A stretch of 64,000 bases of DNA from Nannobrachium achirus (GCA_963921795.1 OY997648.1:648501-712500); one strand, 5' to 3'. Counted from the first letter of the stretch, positions 10,726 through 23,370 are shown. A program made the numbers and translations. Notes: a model not told the origin generated them from the sequence alone.

Positions 10726-11094
10726 ATGTCTCATTATAAACCACTTTTTCCCCACAGCCCCTGTTGCTTTTTTGTCACATTATTTACTCATGTACGCAAT
10801 GTCATGATTCTAAAGAATTATGGAATTATGGTCTTGCCAGGTTTTTGGCGTTTAATGAGCTTGAGAGAGAGAAGGAAGGGATGTTTTTGTTTTAGCAAAT
10901 TAATAATGAACTGTGATGTGCAATGTGTGTTTATGAAGTATTTAAACTTAATCGAAGTCTGTTTATGAAGTATTTAAAGGAGGAGGAGAAGGCAAAACAT
11001 GAGTTATGGTTCAATGCAAAAAGGATAAATGTCAAGGAATGTGTGGATGAAGTGAATACTTGGACACAAAGTACAAAGGCTGTGTAAATGTGGT

Positions 11095-11358
11095 TGTGGT
11101 TCAAGAGAATGAGGATGATGTGGACAATATAATTAAACCAACAGACAGCATTTCTAATGTTTTATGGTTGTAACCTGTTTGAGGGTTCATGGTTCACTGT
11201 TAAAATGTTATGGTTGCAACCGGTTCGTGGGTCTGACTCTGTTCTGAAGGTTTTGAGGTTTTAACTGTGATTTAAGTTTGGGTTTTGCACATTGTTCTGA
11301 TTTCACTAAAAGCACGGTTATATATTTGAACTGCTGGTATTTTGCATTGCTATTTAGT
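11095..11358 (+). repeat. Leader-like block upstream of the gag start
   Basis: It contains two ggttgtaacc/ggttgcaacc phrases, each followed by gttcg(a/t)gggt, then a tctgactctgttctgaagg block and a gcacattgttctgattt block, ending just before ATG at 11359. This block, often shortened, recurs in every gag unit to 30045. Its position before the N-terminal frame suggests an untranslated leader. Confidence 0.6.
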
Positions 11359-11613
11359 ATGGTGTCTGATAAAGGTGTTCAGGGTGAAAATGAATTATGC
11401 GTAATGGTTGAACTACCCGCCACTGGGGCTGAAACGCATAGGCCTACTGATGGTGACGCAATGCACGCTCAAAGGGTTGAACTTGAAATTGAATTTGCGC
11501 AGGTTGAGCCAGCCACGCTGGCTGTTGTAAAGGGTTCACAGCCCCCAGAGGCTGAAAAACTGTCCGAAATCACCCAAAGTGTTGTCGAAACGGAGACACC
11601 AGTCACAAAATGA
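11359..11613 (+). pseudogene. Gag N-terminal fragment, copy 1
   Basis: An 84-codon frame from ATG at 11359 (the upstream 27 codons fall in the leader-like block). The product is acidic, rich in Glu, Val and Thr, with no domain I recognise. Just after the stop comes a sequence related to the kinked Lys-rich segment (lacking here). Repeated at 13022-13276 and, frameshifted, at 13648-13908. I place it as the N-terminus of the gag-like protein because the same acidic tail precedes the LDKLETLQKE segment in later units. Broken: no continuation into the coiled-coil. Confidence 0.5.
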
Positions 11614-11638
11614 AAAAGAATATTGACACCTAAAGCCC

Positions 11639-11870
11639 AAACATGAAGTGCAATGTGTGTTTATGAAGTATTTAAACTTAATCAATGTGTGTTTATGAAG
11701 TATTTAAACATAATCAATGTGTGTTTATGAACTATTTAAACATAATCAATGTGTGTTTATGAAGTATTTAAACTTAATCAATGTGTATTTATGAAGTATT
11801 TAAACGGAATCAATGTGTGTTTATGAAATATTCAACTTAATCAATGTGTTTTTATGAACTGGATGCAAAC
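11639..11870 (+). repeat. 32-bp minisatellite block (caatgtgtgtttatgaag type)
   Basis: About seven tandem copies of a 32-base unit starting caatgtgtgtttatgaag and ending in taaacttaat. One copy exists as gag coding sequence at 24445-24480 and 26240-26270, where it leads into the KEARDAQ segment. Because 32 is not a multiple of 3, expansion shifts the frame. The same array recurs between units throughout 13-30 kb. Confidence 0.9.
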
Positions 11871-12165
11871 TGGATCCAAAGATGAGGTGTCAGTCTGTCT
11901 TGTCTGTGTCTTGGTGTTGGTTTTTGCTGTCTTGGTGTGTTGCGTGATCCCTTGTCTTGGTGTTCTTGTTAAGTCATTCATGAAGTCATTCATAGGCCAG
12001 TATGCTATGATCCCCATAGCTGGTTATGCACTGTCTGACCGTGCTCTCGCCCAGGATAGGGAAATGATCCATTCTGATGGAGAGGATGTTGAAGTCACAT
12101 CATTCGCCAGTTTGCCACCCCCTAATGATTTTGCTGAGTTGCCTTATTTTGTCCAACCCAATTAG
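11854..12165 (+). pseudogene. Envelope-like C-terminal fragment, copy 2
   Basis: Near-identical to 10212-10502 from the hydrophobic segment onward, with a few substitutions. The N-terminal residues derive instead from the tail of a gag unit (MQTGSKDE), showing the tandem junction. Same interpretation and same caveats as copy 1. Confidence 0.4.
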
Positions 12166-13470
12166 GCCATAGATTAGGATGTGTTCTGTGTCTGCACTCA
12201 GTAAAAGCAGTGCAGGCACTTAGATAGGGTATATCTTTCTTATTCTTAGATCTTACTTTATGACTGCTAGCTCCTCTCAGACAGGTGTGCTTTCACACAG
12301 CCTGTTTGCTTATATAAATCATTTCCTCTGTGTGATGGTGCAGCATCTTAAACCTGGGAGGGTGTGATGTGTTTGATGTTTTGAGGGAATGTCTCATTAT
12401 AAACCACTTTTTCCCCACAGCCCCTGTTGCTTTTTTGTCACATTATTTACTCATGTACGCAATGTCATGATTCTAAAGAATTATGGAATTATGGTCTTGC
12501 CAGGTTTTTGGCGTTTAATGAGCTTGAGAGAGAGAAGGAAGGGATGTTTTTGTTTTAGCAAATTAATAATGAACTGTGATGTGCAATGTGTGTTTATGAA
12601 GTATTTAAACTTAATCGAAGTCTGTTTATGAAGTATTTAAAGGAGGAGGAGAAGGCAAAACATGAGTTATGGTTCAATGCAAAAAGGATAAATGTCAAGG
12701 AATGTGTGGATGAAGTGAATACTTGGACACAAAGTACAAAGGCTGTGTAAATGTGGTTGTGGTTCAAGAGAATGAGGATGATGTGGACAATATAATTAAA
12801 CCAACAGACAGCATTTCTAATGTTTTATGGTTGTAACCTGTTTGAGGGTTCATGGTTCACTGTTAAAATGTTATGGTTGCAACCGGTTCGTGGGTCTGAC
12901 TCTGTTCTGAATGTTTTGAGGTTTTAACTGTGATTTAAGTTTGGGTTTTGCACATTGTTCTGATTTCACTAAAAGCACGGTTATATATTTGAACTGCTGG
13001 TATTTTGCATTGCTATTTAGTATGGTGTCTGATAAAGGTGTTCAGGGTGAAAATGAATTATGCGTAATGGTTGAACTACCCGCCACTGGGGCTGAAACGC
13101 ATAGGCCTACTGATGGTGACGCAATGCACGCTCAAAGGGTTGAACTTGAAATTGAATTTGCGCAGGTTGAGCCAGCCACGCTGGCTGTTGTAAAGGGTTC
13201 ACAGCCCCCAGAGGCTGAAAAACTGTCCGAAATCACTCAAAGTGTTGTCGAAACGGAGACACCAGTCACGAAATGAAAAAGAATATTGACACCTAAAGCC
13301 CAAACATGAAGTGCAATGTGTGTTTATGAAGTATTTAAACTTAATCAATGTGTGTTTATGAAGTATGTAAACATAATCAATGTGTGTTTATGAAGTATTT
13401 AAACATAATCAATTTGTGTTTATGAAGTATTTAAACTTAATCAATGTGTGTTTATGAAGTATTCAACTTG
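11889..13470 (+). repeat. 1663-bp tandem duplication, unit 2
   Basis: Second copy of 10226-11888, nearly identical up to about 13330. It diverges in the number of 32-bp repeats at its right end. Confidence 0.9.
13022..13276 (+). pseudogene. Gag N-terminal fragment, copy 2
   Basis: Same 84-codon frame as 11359-11613 at the same offset in the second 1663-bp unit, with the same stop. It is translationally identical as far as I can read, which fits a recent duplication. Confidence 0.5.
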
Positions 13471-15081
13471 AGGGTTCATGGTTCACTGTTAAAATGTTAT
13501 GGTTGCAACCGGTTCGTGGGTCTGACTCTGTTCTGAAGGTTTTGAGGTTTTAACTATGATTTAAGTTTGGGTTTTGCACATTGTTCTGATTACACTTAAA
13601 GCACTGTTTTATATTTGAACTGCTGGTATTTTGCATTGCTATTTATTATGGCGTCTGATAAAGGTGTTCAGGATGAAAATGAATTATGCGTAATGGTTGA
13701 ACTACCCGCCAGTGGGGCTGAAACGCATAGGCCTACTGATGGTGACGCAATGCACGCTCAAAGGGTTGAACTTGAACTTGAATTTGCGCAGGTTGAGCCA
13801 GCCACGCTGGCTGTTGTAAAGGGTTCACAGAGGCTGAAAAACTGTTCGAAATCACTCAAAGTGTTGTCGAAACAGAGACACCAGTCACGACATGAAAAAT
13901 CATATTGACACCTAAAGCCCTACTGGATAAACTGGAAACTTTGCAAAAAGAGATAAAAAATATAAATGAATCCTACAACGGGAAAGGAAACGTGTTAAAG
14001 AAACCCACAGTCACACTCAATCCTCAAGCCAAAAAGTTCCAACCTACCATGCAGCAACCTCCACTACCACAGCAACCGCTAACTAAACCTTCCACGCAAC
14101 AATCTCCACTACCACAGCAACAGTTAACTCAACCTTCCACACAGCAATCTCTACAACCACAGCAACAGTTAACTCAACCTTCCTCGCAGCAATCTCTACA
14201 ACCACAGCAACAGTTAACTCAACCTTCCACGCAGCAACCTCTACAACCACAGCAACAGTTAACTCAACCTTCCACGCAGCAACCTCTAAAACCACAGCAA
14301 CAGTTAACTCAACCTTCCACACAGCAATCTCTACAACCACAGCAACAGTTACCTCAACCTTCCACACAGCAATCTCTACAACCACAGCAACAGTTAACTC
14401 AACCTTCCACACAGCAATCTCTACAACCACAGCAACAATTATCTCAACCTTCCACGCAGCAACCTCTACAACCACAGCAAGTCTACAACCGGGTACAAGT
14501 CCAATGCATTGGTGGTTCATGGTTTCAGTTTTATGGTTGTAACCCGTTCGAGGGTTCATGGTTCACTGTTACAATGTTATGGTTGTAACCCGTTCGTGGG
14601 TCTGACTCTGTTCTGAAGGTTTTGAGTTTTTAACTAATTTAAGTTTGGGTTTAGCACATTGTTCTGATTTCACTGAAGGCATAGGCCTACTGATGGTGAC
14701 ACAATGCACGCTGGCTGTTGTAAAGGGTTCACAGCCCACAGAGGCTGAAAACTGTCCGAAACCACTCAAAGTGCTGTCGAAACGGAGACACGAAACGGAG
14801 ACGAAAAAGCATATTGACACCTAAAGCCCAACTGGATAAACTGGAAACTTTGCAAAAAGAGAGAAAGGCAAAATTGAACAAGGCATCTAACCTGCAAAAA
14901 AAGCATTTGGGAGTGGATGCAAACTGGATCCAAACATGAGGTGCAATGTGTGTTTATGACGTATTTAAACGTAATCAATGTGTGTTTATGAAGTATTTAA
15001 ACTGAATCAATGTTTGTTGTTTATGAAGTATTTAAACTTAATCAATGTGTATTTAAACTTAATCAATGTGTGTTTACTAGA
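13471..15081 (+). pseudogene. Gag-derived unit 1 (N-terminus plus Gln/Pro repeats)
   Basis: Leader-like block, then an N-terminal frame from ATG 13648 that shifts frame near 13830. It continues in another frame at 13905-14588 as an LDKLETLQKE segment, a NESYNGKGN segment and nine 45-bp repeats (14090-14480) coding QQLTQPSTQQSLQPQ-like 15-mers. It runs through the leader-like block to a stop at 14586. The coiled-coil part between LQKE and NESYNG is deleted relative to 26202-26885. A second LDKLETLQKE/WMQTGS segment and 32-bp repeats follow to 15081. Confidence 0.65.
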
Positions 15082-15724
15082 CCTTACCCGTTTGAAGATA
15101 TGTGCTCCAATATATGTGCAGTGTGTGGGTTATGGAGAAAGTAACTGTAACTGGTGCGTGCGTGAGAATATGTGGGGGCATCATAATGTAAGGAGCAGCC
15201 CATGGAGGAGTGTATATTTTTTGATGGATACAAATAATTTAACAGCTAAATTAGGTGAATAGAAGTATGAGGATGTATGCGCTTGCTCTACATAATTTTG
15301 CCATACCCGTCGGAAGATAAGACACACATCAAATGCACCCGGTGCATGAGTGACCTGTGCATGCAGGCAAACCACATGAGAGAGAGAGAGAGAGAGAGAG
15401 ACTGCAACATTCCTAACTGTGAGATTGGTGGGTGTGGGGTTACAGATCCCATGGCCTGGAGGAACGGACCGTTGCACTGACAACAGGCTGAAGTTGAGTT
15501 GAACAGAAGTGGTATAAAAACGCGAATAAATAGCTTGAATTTGGTGAAAATGGAAATCGGGCTCCGTCAGCCTCTGTATAATGCTAATGGCCAATGAAAA
15601 ATTTGAAAATTGGGATCAGTTGCTGAAGAGATAAAGGTGGAAATGCATTTGTGACTGACCTACTGACTGACTGACTGACTGACTGACTGACTGACTGACT
15701 GACCTCTCTCTAAAATTATATAAT
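15082..15724. other. Non-homologous spacer with microsatellites
   Basis: This stretch interrupts the array. It contains (GA)n at 15377-15402 and (GACT)n at 15657-15703. Open frames on both strands have no recognisable domain. It is probably captured flanking DNA or an unclassified insertion. Confidence 0.5.
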
Positions 15725-16435
15725 GGATGAAGTATTTAAACTGAATCAATGTTTGTTGTTTATGAAGTATTTAAACTTAATCAATGTGTGTTTATGAAGT
15801 ATTTCAACTTAATGTGTGTTTATGAAGTATTTAAACTGAATCAATGTGTGTTACAACCACAGCAACAGTTACCTCAACCTTCCACACATCAATCTCTACA
15901 ACCACAGCAACAGTTACTTCAACCTTCCACACAGCAATCTCTACAACCACAGCAACAGTTACCTCAACCTTCCATGCAGCAACCTCTAAAACCACAGCAA
16001 CAGTTATCTCAACCTTCCACGCAGCAATCTCTACAACCACAGCAAGTCTACAATCGGGTACAAGTCCAATGCATTGGTGGTTCATGGTTTCAGTTTTATG
16101 GTTGTAACCCGTTCGAGGGTTCATGGTTCACTGTTACAATGTTATGGTTGCCACCCGTTCGTGGGTCTGACTCTGTTCTGAAGGTTTTGAGGTTTTATCT
16201 GATTTAAGTTTGGGTTTAGCACATTGTTCTGATTTCACTGAAGGCATAGGCCTACTGATGGTGACACAATGCACACTGGCTGTTGTAAAGGGTTCACAGC
16301 CCACAGAGGCTGAAACTGTCCGAAACCACTCAAAGTGTTGTTGAAACGGAGACACTTGATCACAAAACGAAAAAGCATAATTGACACCTAAAGCCCTACT
16401 GGATAAACTGGGAACCTTTGCTAAAAGAGAGAAAA
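15725..16435 (+). pseudogene. Gag-derived unit 2
   Basis: 32-bp repeats, then four 45-bp repeats (15852-16045), the leader-like block, and a shortened acidic/LDK segment. The N-terminal part is collapsed and lacks ATG 13648-type sequence. The 32-bp and 45-bp blocks meet directly at 15850 within one open frame (15749-16207), which is a repeat translation. Confidence 0.6.
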
Positions 16436-17400
16436 ATTATAAATGAATCCTACAACGGGAAAGGAAACTTGTTAAAGAAACCCACAGTCACACTCAATCC
16501 TCAAGCCAAAAAGTTCCAACCTACCATGCAGCAACCTCCACTACCACAGCAACAGTTAACTCAACCTTCCTCGCAGCAATCTCTACAACCACAGCAACAG
16601 TTAACTCAACCTTCCGAGCAGCAACCTCTACAACCACTGCAACAGTTAACTCAACCTTCCATGCAGCAACCTCTAAAACCACAGCAACAGTTAACTCAAC
16701 CTTCCACACAGCAATCTCTATAACCACAGCAACAGTTAACTCAACCTTCCACGCAGCAACCTCTACAACCACAGCAACGGCTAACTCAACCTTCCACACA
16801 GCAATCTCTATAACCACAGCAACAGTTACCTCAACCTTCCACACAGCAATCTCTACAACCACAGCAACAGTTAACTCAACCTTCCACGCAGCAACCTCTA
16901 CAACCACAGCAAGTCTACAACCGGGTACAAGTCCAATGCATTGGTGGTTCATGGTTTCAGTTTTATGGTTGTAACCCGTTCGAGGGTTCATGGTTCACTG
17001 TTACAATGTTATGGTTGTAACCCGTTCGTGGGTCTGACTCTGTTCTGAAGGTTTTGAGGTTTTAACTGATTTAAGTTTGGGTCTAGCACATTGTTCTGAT
17101 TTCACTGAAGGCATAGGCCTACTGATGGTGACACAATGCACGCTGGCTGTTGTAAAGGGTTCACAGCCCACAGAGGCTGAAAAACTGTCCGAAACCACTC
17201 AAAGTGCTGTCGAAACGGAGACACGAAACGGAGACGAAAAAGCATATTGACACCTAAAGTCCAACTGGATAAACTGGAAACTTTGCAAAAAGGGAGAAAG
17301 GCAAAATTAAACAAGGCATCTAACCTGCAAAAAAAGCATTTGGGAGTGGATGCAAACTGGATCCAAACATGAGGTGCAATGTGTGTTTATGACGTATTTA
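16436..17400 (+). pseudogene. Gag-derived unit 3
   Basis: NESYNGKGN segment followed by about eight 45-bp repeats (16540-16910). Two in-frame stops arise from caa-to-taa changes (near 16721 and 16811). Then come the leader-like block, the acidic scrap, LDKLETLQK, WMQTGS and 32-bp repeats. Confidence 0.65.
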
Positions 17401-18297
17401 AACGTAATCAATGTGTGTTTATGAAGTATTTAAACTTAATCAATGTTTGTTGTTTATGAAGTATTTAAACTTAGTCAATGTGTATTTAAACTTAATCAAT
17501 GTGTGTTTATGAAGTATTTCAACTTAATCAATGTGTGTTTATGAAGTATTTAAACTGAATCAATGTGTTACAACCACAGCAACTGCTAACTCAACCTTCC
17601 ACACAGAAACCTCTACAACCACAGCAACAGTTAACTCAACCTTCCACGCAGCAACCTCTACAACCACAGCAACAGTTAACTCAACCTTCCTCGCAGCAAT
17701 CTCTACAACCACAGCAACAGTTAACTCAACCTTCCACACAGCAATCTCTACAACCACAGCAACAATTATCTCAACCTTCCACGCAGCAACCTCTACAACC
17801 ACAGCAAGTCTACAACAGGGTACAAGTCCAATGCATTGGTGGTTCATGGTTTCAGTTTTATGGTTGTAACCCGTTCGAGGGTTCATGGTTCACTGTTACA
17901 ATGTTATGGTTGTAACCCGTTCGTGGGTCTGACTCTGTTCTGAAGGTTTTGAGTTTTTAACTGATTTAAGTTTGGGTTTAGCACATTGTTCTGATTTCAC
18001 TGAAGGCATATGCTTACTGATGGTGACACAATGCACGCTAGCTGTTGTAAAGGGTTCACAGCCCACAGAGGCTGAAAAACTGTCCGAAACCACTCAAAGC
18101 GCTGTCGAAACGGAGACACGAAACGGAGACGCTAAAGCATATTGACACCTAAAGCCCTACTGGATAAACTGGAAACTTTGCAAAAAGAGAGAAAGGCAAA
18201 ATTGAACAAGGCATCTAACCTGCAAAAAAGCATTTGGGAGTGGATGCAAACTGGATCCAAACATGAGGTGCAATGTGTGTTTATGACGTATTTAAAC
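17401..18297 (+). pseudogene. Gag-derived unit 4
   Basis: 32-bp repeats, then five 45-bp repeats (17567-17807), leader-like block, acidic scrap, LDKLETLQKERKAKLNK and WMQTGSKHE. The 45-bp block opens with an LTQPSTQK variant that marks units 4-9, showing they were amplified as a group. Confidence 0.65.
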
Positions 18298-18301
18298 TTA
18301 A

Positions 18302-18718
18302 AGGGGCACTCCACCACTTTTCAACCTATGTTCATATAATTGGTCCTCACTCAAAAATAGCTTTTCTTTTTTTTTTTCTCAGAGGAGGGCTGTGGGCAGG
18401 TCAGAAACCCATCGTCTTGTGACATCATCGATTACCAATCCAGCTTATAGAAACTGCAGGCTTTCTATTCCTGAAAAGTTGCAATTTTAAAGTGGAAGCC
18501 ATTGTTCTCGCGATATTAAAAATCTAAATATTTTTTTCAAAAATATTGATTACATTTTTTTTTTGGAAAATGATGATGTCACAAGACGATGGATTCTGTA
18601 CTTCCCACAGCTCTCCTAGGAGACTTGGACTGAGTAGAAAAAAATTGTGATATTTTATCATGAACATTAGTGAGGACCTATTATATGAAGACAGGTTGAA
18701 AAGTGGTGAACTACTCCT
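18302..18718. mobile_element. 417-bp MITE with TTAA target site
   Basis: It is inserted in a 32-bp repeat unit, with TTAA at 18298-18301 and 18719-18722. Ends are AGGGGCACTCCACCACTTTT and its near complement (AAAAGTGGTGAACTACTCCT), extending about 50 bases as inverted repeats. TTAA targets fit piggyBac- or Kolobok-type elements. Inner copies of a cacaagacgatgg phrase are also inverted. Non-coding. Confidence 0.8.
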
Positions 18719-18722
18719 TTAA

Positions 18723-19700
18723 TCAATGTGTGTTTATGAAGTATTTAAACTGAATCAATGTTTGTTGTTTATGAAGTATTTAAACTTAATGTGTATTTAA
18801 ACTTAATCAATGTGTGTTTATGAAGTATTTCAACTTAATCAATGTGTGTTTATGAAGTATTTCAACTTAATCAATGTGTTACAACCACAGCAACTGCTAA
18901 CTCAACCTTCCACACAGAAACCTCTACAACCACAGCAACAGTTAACTCAACCTTCCACGCAGCAACCTCTACAACCACAGCAACAGTTAACTCAACCTTC
19001 CACGCAGCAACCTCTACAACCACAGCAACAGTTAACTCAACCTTCCTCGCAGCAATCTCTACAACCACAGCAAGAGTTAACTCAACCTTCCACGCAGCAA
19101 CCTCTACAACCACTACAACCACAGCAACAGTTAACTCAACCTTCCACACAGCAATCTCTACAACCACAGCAACAATTATCTCAACCTTCCACGCAGCAAC
19201 CTCTACAACCACAGCAAGTCTACAACCGGGTACAAGTCCAATGCATTGGTGGTTCATGGTTTCAGTTTTATGGTTGTAACCCGTTCGAGGGTTCATGGTT
19301 CACTGTTACAATGTTATGGTTGTAACCCTTTCGTGGGTCTGACTCTGTTCTGAAGGTTTTGTGTTTTTAACTGATTTAAGTTTGGGTTTAGCACATTGTT
19401 CTGATTTCACTGAAGGCATAGGCCTACTGATGGTGACACAATGCACGCTGGCTGTTGTAAAGGGTTCACAGCCCACAGAGGCTGAAAAACTGTCCGAAAC
19501 CACTCAAAATGCTGTCGAAACGGAGACACGAAACGGAGACGAAAAAGCATATTGACACCTAAAGCCCAACTGGATAAACTGGAAACTTTGCAAAAAGAGA
19601 GAAAGGCAAAATTGAACAAGGCATCTAACCTGCAAAAAAAGCATTTGGGAGTGGATGCAAACTGGATCCAAACAGGAGGTGCAATGTGTGTTTATGACGT
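18723..19700 (+). pseudogene. Gag-derived unit 5
   Basis: 32-bp repeats, seven 45-bp repeats (18883-19217) including one with an extra 9 bases (CTACAACCA duplication), leader-like block, acidic scrap, LDKLETLQKERKAKLNK and a WIQTGG variant. Confidence 0.65.
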
Positions 19701-20540
19701 ATTTAAACGTAATCAATGTGTGTTTATGAAGTATTTAAACTGAATCAATGTTTGTTGTTTATGAAGTATTTAAACTTAGTCAATGTGTATTTAAACTTAA
19801 TCAATGTGTGTTTATGAAGTATTTCAACTTAATCAATGTGTGTTTATGAAGTATTTAAACTGAATCAATGTGTTACAACCACAGCAACTGCTAACTCAAC
19901 CTTCCACACAGAAACCTCTACAACCACAGCAACAGTTAACTCAACCTTCCACGCAGCAACCTCTACAACCACAGCAACAGTTAACTCAACCTTCCACACA
20001 GCAATCTCTACAACCACAGCAACAATTATCTCAACCTTCCACGCAGCAACCTCTACAACCACAGCAAGTCTACAACCGGGTACAAGTCCAATGCATTGGT
20101 GGTTCATGGTTTCAGTTTTATGGTTGTAACCCGTTCGAGGGTTCATGGTTCACTGTTACAATGTTATGCTTGTAACCCGTTCGTGGGTCTGACTCTGTTC
20201 TGAAGGTTTTGAGTTTTTAACTGATTTAAGTTTGGGTTTAGCACATTGTTCTGATTTCACTGAAGGCATATGCTTACTGATGGTGACACAATGCACGCTA
20301 GCTGTTGTAAAGGGTTCACAGCCCACAGAGGCTGAAAAACTGTCCGAAACCACTCAAAGCGCTGTCGAAATGGAGACACGAAACGGAGACGAAAAAGCAT
20401 ATTGACACCTAAAGCCCTACTGGATAAACTGGAAACTTTGCAAAAAGAGAGAAAGGCAAAATTGAACAAGGCATCTAACCTGCAAAAAAGCATTTGGGAG
20501 TGGATGCAAACTGGATCCAAACATGAGGTGCAATGTGTGT
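19701..20540 (+). pseudogene. Gag-derived unit 6
   Basis: Shortest of the units 4-9 group: 32-bp repeats and four 45-bp repeats (19873-20066), then the same leader, acidic and LDKLETLQKE blocks. No intact protein. Confidence 0.65.
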
Positions 20541-21490
20541 TTATGACGTATTTAAACTTAATCAATGTGTGTTTATGAAGTATTTAAACTGAATCAATGT
20601 TTGTTGTTTATGAAGTATTTAAACTTAATCAATGTGTATTTAAACTTAATCAATGTGTGTTTATGAAGTATTTCAACTTAATCAATGTGTGTTTATAAAG
20701 TATTTAAACTGAATCAATGTGTTACAACCACAGCAACTGCTAACTCAACCTTCCACACAGAAACCTCTACAACCACAGCAACAGTTAACTCAACCTTCCA
20801 TGCAGCAACCTCTACAACCACAGCAACAGTTAACTCAACCTTCCTCGCAGCAATCTCTACAACCACAGCAACAGTTAACTCAACCTTCCACGCAGCAACC
20901 TCTACAACCACTACAACCACAGCAACAGTTAACTCAACCTTCCACACAGCAATCTCTACAACCACAGCAACAATTATCTCAACCTTCCACGCAGCAACCT
21001 CTACAACCACAGCAAGTCTACAACCGGGTACAAGTCCAATGCATTGGTGGTTCATGGTTTCAGTTTTATGGTTGTAACCCGTTCGAGGGTTCATGGTTCA
21101 CTGTTACAATGTTATGGTTGTAACCCTTTCGTGGGTCTGACTCTGTTCTGAAGGTTTTGTGTTTTTAACTGATTTATGTTTGGGTTTAGCACATTGTTCT
21201 GATTTCACTGAAGGCATAGGCCTACTGATGGTGACACAATGCACGCTGGCTGTTGTAAAGGGTTCACAGCCCACAGAGGCTGAAAAACTGTCCTAAACCA
21301 CTCAAAGTGCTGTCGAAACGGAGACACGAAACGGAGACAAAAAAGCATATTGACACCTAAAGCCCAACTGGATAAACTGGAAACTTTGCAAAAAGAGAGA
21401 AAGGCAAAATTGAACAAGGCATCTAACCTGCAAAAAAAGCATTTGGGAGTGGATGCAAACTGGATCCAAACAGGAGGTGCAATGTGTGTT
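20541..21490 (+). pseudogene. Gag-derived unit 7
   Basis: 32-bp repeats, six 45-bp repeats (20722-21014) with the same 9-base insertion variant as unit 5, then leader, acidic and LDKLETLQKE blocks. Units 5 and 7 share variants that unit 6 lacks, which points to a two-unit (5+6, 7+8) amplification step. Confidence 0.65.
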
Positions 21491-22420
21491 TATGACGTAT
21501 TTAAACGTAATCAATGTGTGTTTATGAAGTATTTAAACTGAATCAATGTTTGTTGTTTATGAAGTATTTAAACTTAGTCAATGTGTATTTAAACTTAATC
21601 AATGTGTGTTTATGAAGTATTTCAACTTAATCAATGTGTGTTTATGAAGTATTTAAACTGAATCAATGTGTTACAACCACAGCAACTGCTAACTCAACCT
21701 TCCACACAGAAACCTCTACAACCACAGCAACAGTTAACTCAACCTTCCACGCAGCAACCTCTACAACCACAGCAACAGTTAACTCAACCTTCCTCGCAGC
21801 AATCTCTACAACCACAGCAACAGTTAACTCAACCTTCCACGCAGCAACCTCTACAACCACAGCAACAGTTAACTCAACCTTCCACACAGCAATCTCTACA
21901 ACCACAGCAACAATTATCTCAACCTTCCACGCAGCAACCTCTACAACCACAGCAAGTCTACAACCGGGTACAAGTCCAATGCATTGGTGGTTCATGGTTT
22001 CAGTTTTATGGTTGTAACCCGTTCGAGGGTTCATGGTTCACTGTTACAATGTTATGGTTGTAACCCGTTCGTGGGTCTGACTCTGTTCTGAAGGTTTTGA
22101 GTTTTTAACTGATTTAAGTTTGGGTTTAGCACATTGTTCTGATTTCACTGAAGGCATATGCTTACTGATGGTGACACAATGCACGCTAGCTGTTGTAAAG
22201 GGTTCACAGCCCACAGAGGCTGAAAAACTGTCCGAAACCACTCAAAGCGATGTCGAAATGGAGACACGAAACGGAGACGAAAAAGCATATTGACACCTAA
22301 AGCCCTACTGGATAAACTGGAAACTTTGCAAAAAGAGAGAAAGGCAAAATTGAACAAGGCATCTAACCTGCAAAAAAGCATTTGGGAGTGGATGCAAACT
22401 GGATCCAAACATGAGGTGCA
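21491..22420 (+). pseudogene. Gag-derived unit 8
   Basis: Six 45-bp repeats (21671-21953). The downstream acidic scrap has the gcatatgctta variant also seen in units 4 and 6, alternating with gcataggccta in units 5, 7 and 9. This supports amplification of unit pairs. Confidence 0.65.
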
Positions 22421-23370
22421 ATGTGTGTTTATGACGTATTTAAACTTAATCAATGTGTGTTTATGAAGTATTTAAACTGAATCAATGTTTGTTGTTTATG
22501 AAGTATTTAAACTTAATCAATGTGTATTTAAACTTAATCAATGTGTGTTTATGAAGTATTTAAACTTAATCAATGTGTGTTTATAAAGTATTTAAACTGA
22601 ATCAATGTGTTACAACCACAGCAACTGCTAACTCAACCTTCCACACAGAAACCTCTACAACCACAGCAACAGTTAACTCAACCTTCCACGCAGCAACCTC
22701 TACAACCACAGCAACAGTTAACTCAACCTTCCTCGCAGCAATCTCTACAACCACAGCAACAGTTAACTCAATCTTCCACGCAGCAACCTCTACAACCACA
22801 GCAACAGTTAACTCAACCTTCCACACAGCAATCTCTACAACCACAGCAACAATTATTTCAACCTTCCACGCAGCAACCTCTACAACCACAGCAAGTCTAC
22901 AACCGGGTACAAGTCCAATGCATTGGTGGTTCATGGTTTCAGTTTTATGGTTGTAACCCGTTCGAGGGTTCATGGTTCACTATTACAATGTTATGGTTGC
23001 AACCCGTTCGTGGGTCTGACTCTGTTCTGAAGGTTTTGAGTTTTTAACTGATTTAAGTTTGGGTTTAGCACATTGTTCTGATTTCACTGAAGGCATAGGC
23101 CTACTGATGGTGACACAATGCACGCTGGCTGTTGTAAAGGGTTCACAGCCCACAGAGGCTGAAAAACTGTCCGAAACCACTCAAAGTGCTGTCGAAACGG
23201 AGACACGAAACGGAGACGAAAAAGCATATTGACACCTAAAGCCCAACTGGATAAACTGGAAACTTTGCAAAAAGAGAGAAAGGCAAAATTGAACAAGGCA
23301 TCTAACCTGCAAAAAAAGCATTTGGGAGTGGATGCAAACTGGATCCAAACATGAGGTGCAATGTGTGTTT
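22421..23370 (+). pseudogene. Gag-derived unit 9
   Basis: Six 45-bp repeats (22611-22893), leader-like block, acidic scrap and LDKLETLQKE block as in unit 8. Single substitutions (for example the LTQSS and LFQPS variants) are private to this unit. Confidence 0.65.

Larger units (their letters stand above)
10226..11888 (+). repeat. 1663-bp tandem duplication, unit 1
   Basis: From gtcagtctgtcttgtctgtg onward, the sequence recurs 1663 bases later with only scattered substitutions. The unit contains the envelope-like fragment, a U3-like block with gcttatataaatc (10647-10659), a truncated gag scrap at 10975-11085, the leader-like block, a gag N-terminal frame and 32-bp repeats. Confidence 0.9.

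Noticed and set aside
14083-14559. Minus-strand frame with VEIAAWKVELTVAVV-like repeats (and its many sisters to 31050)
   Set aside because: Shadow of the 45-bp Gln/Pro repeat on the opposite strand; no start context or independent evidence.
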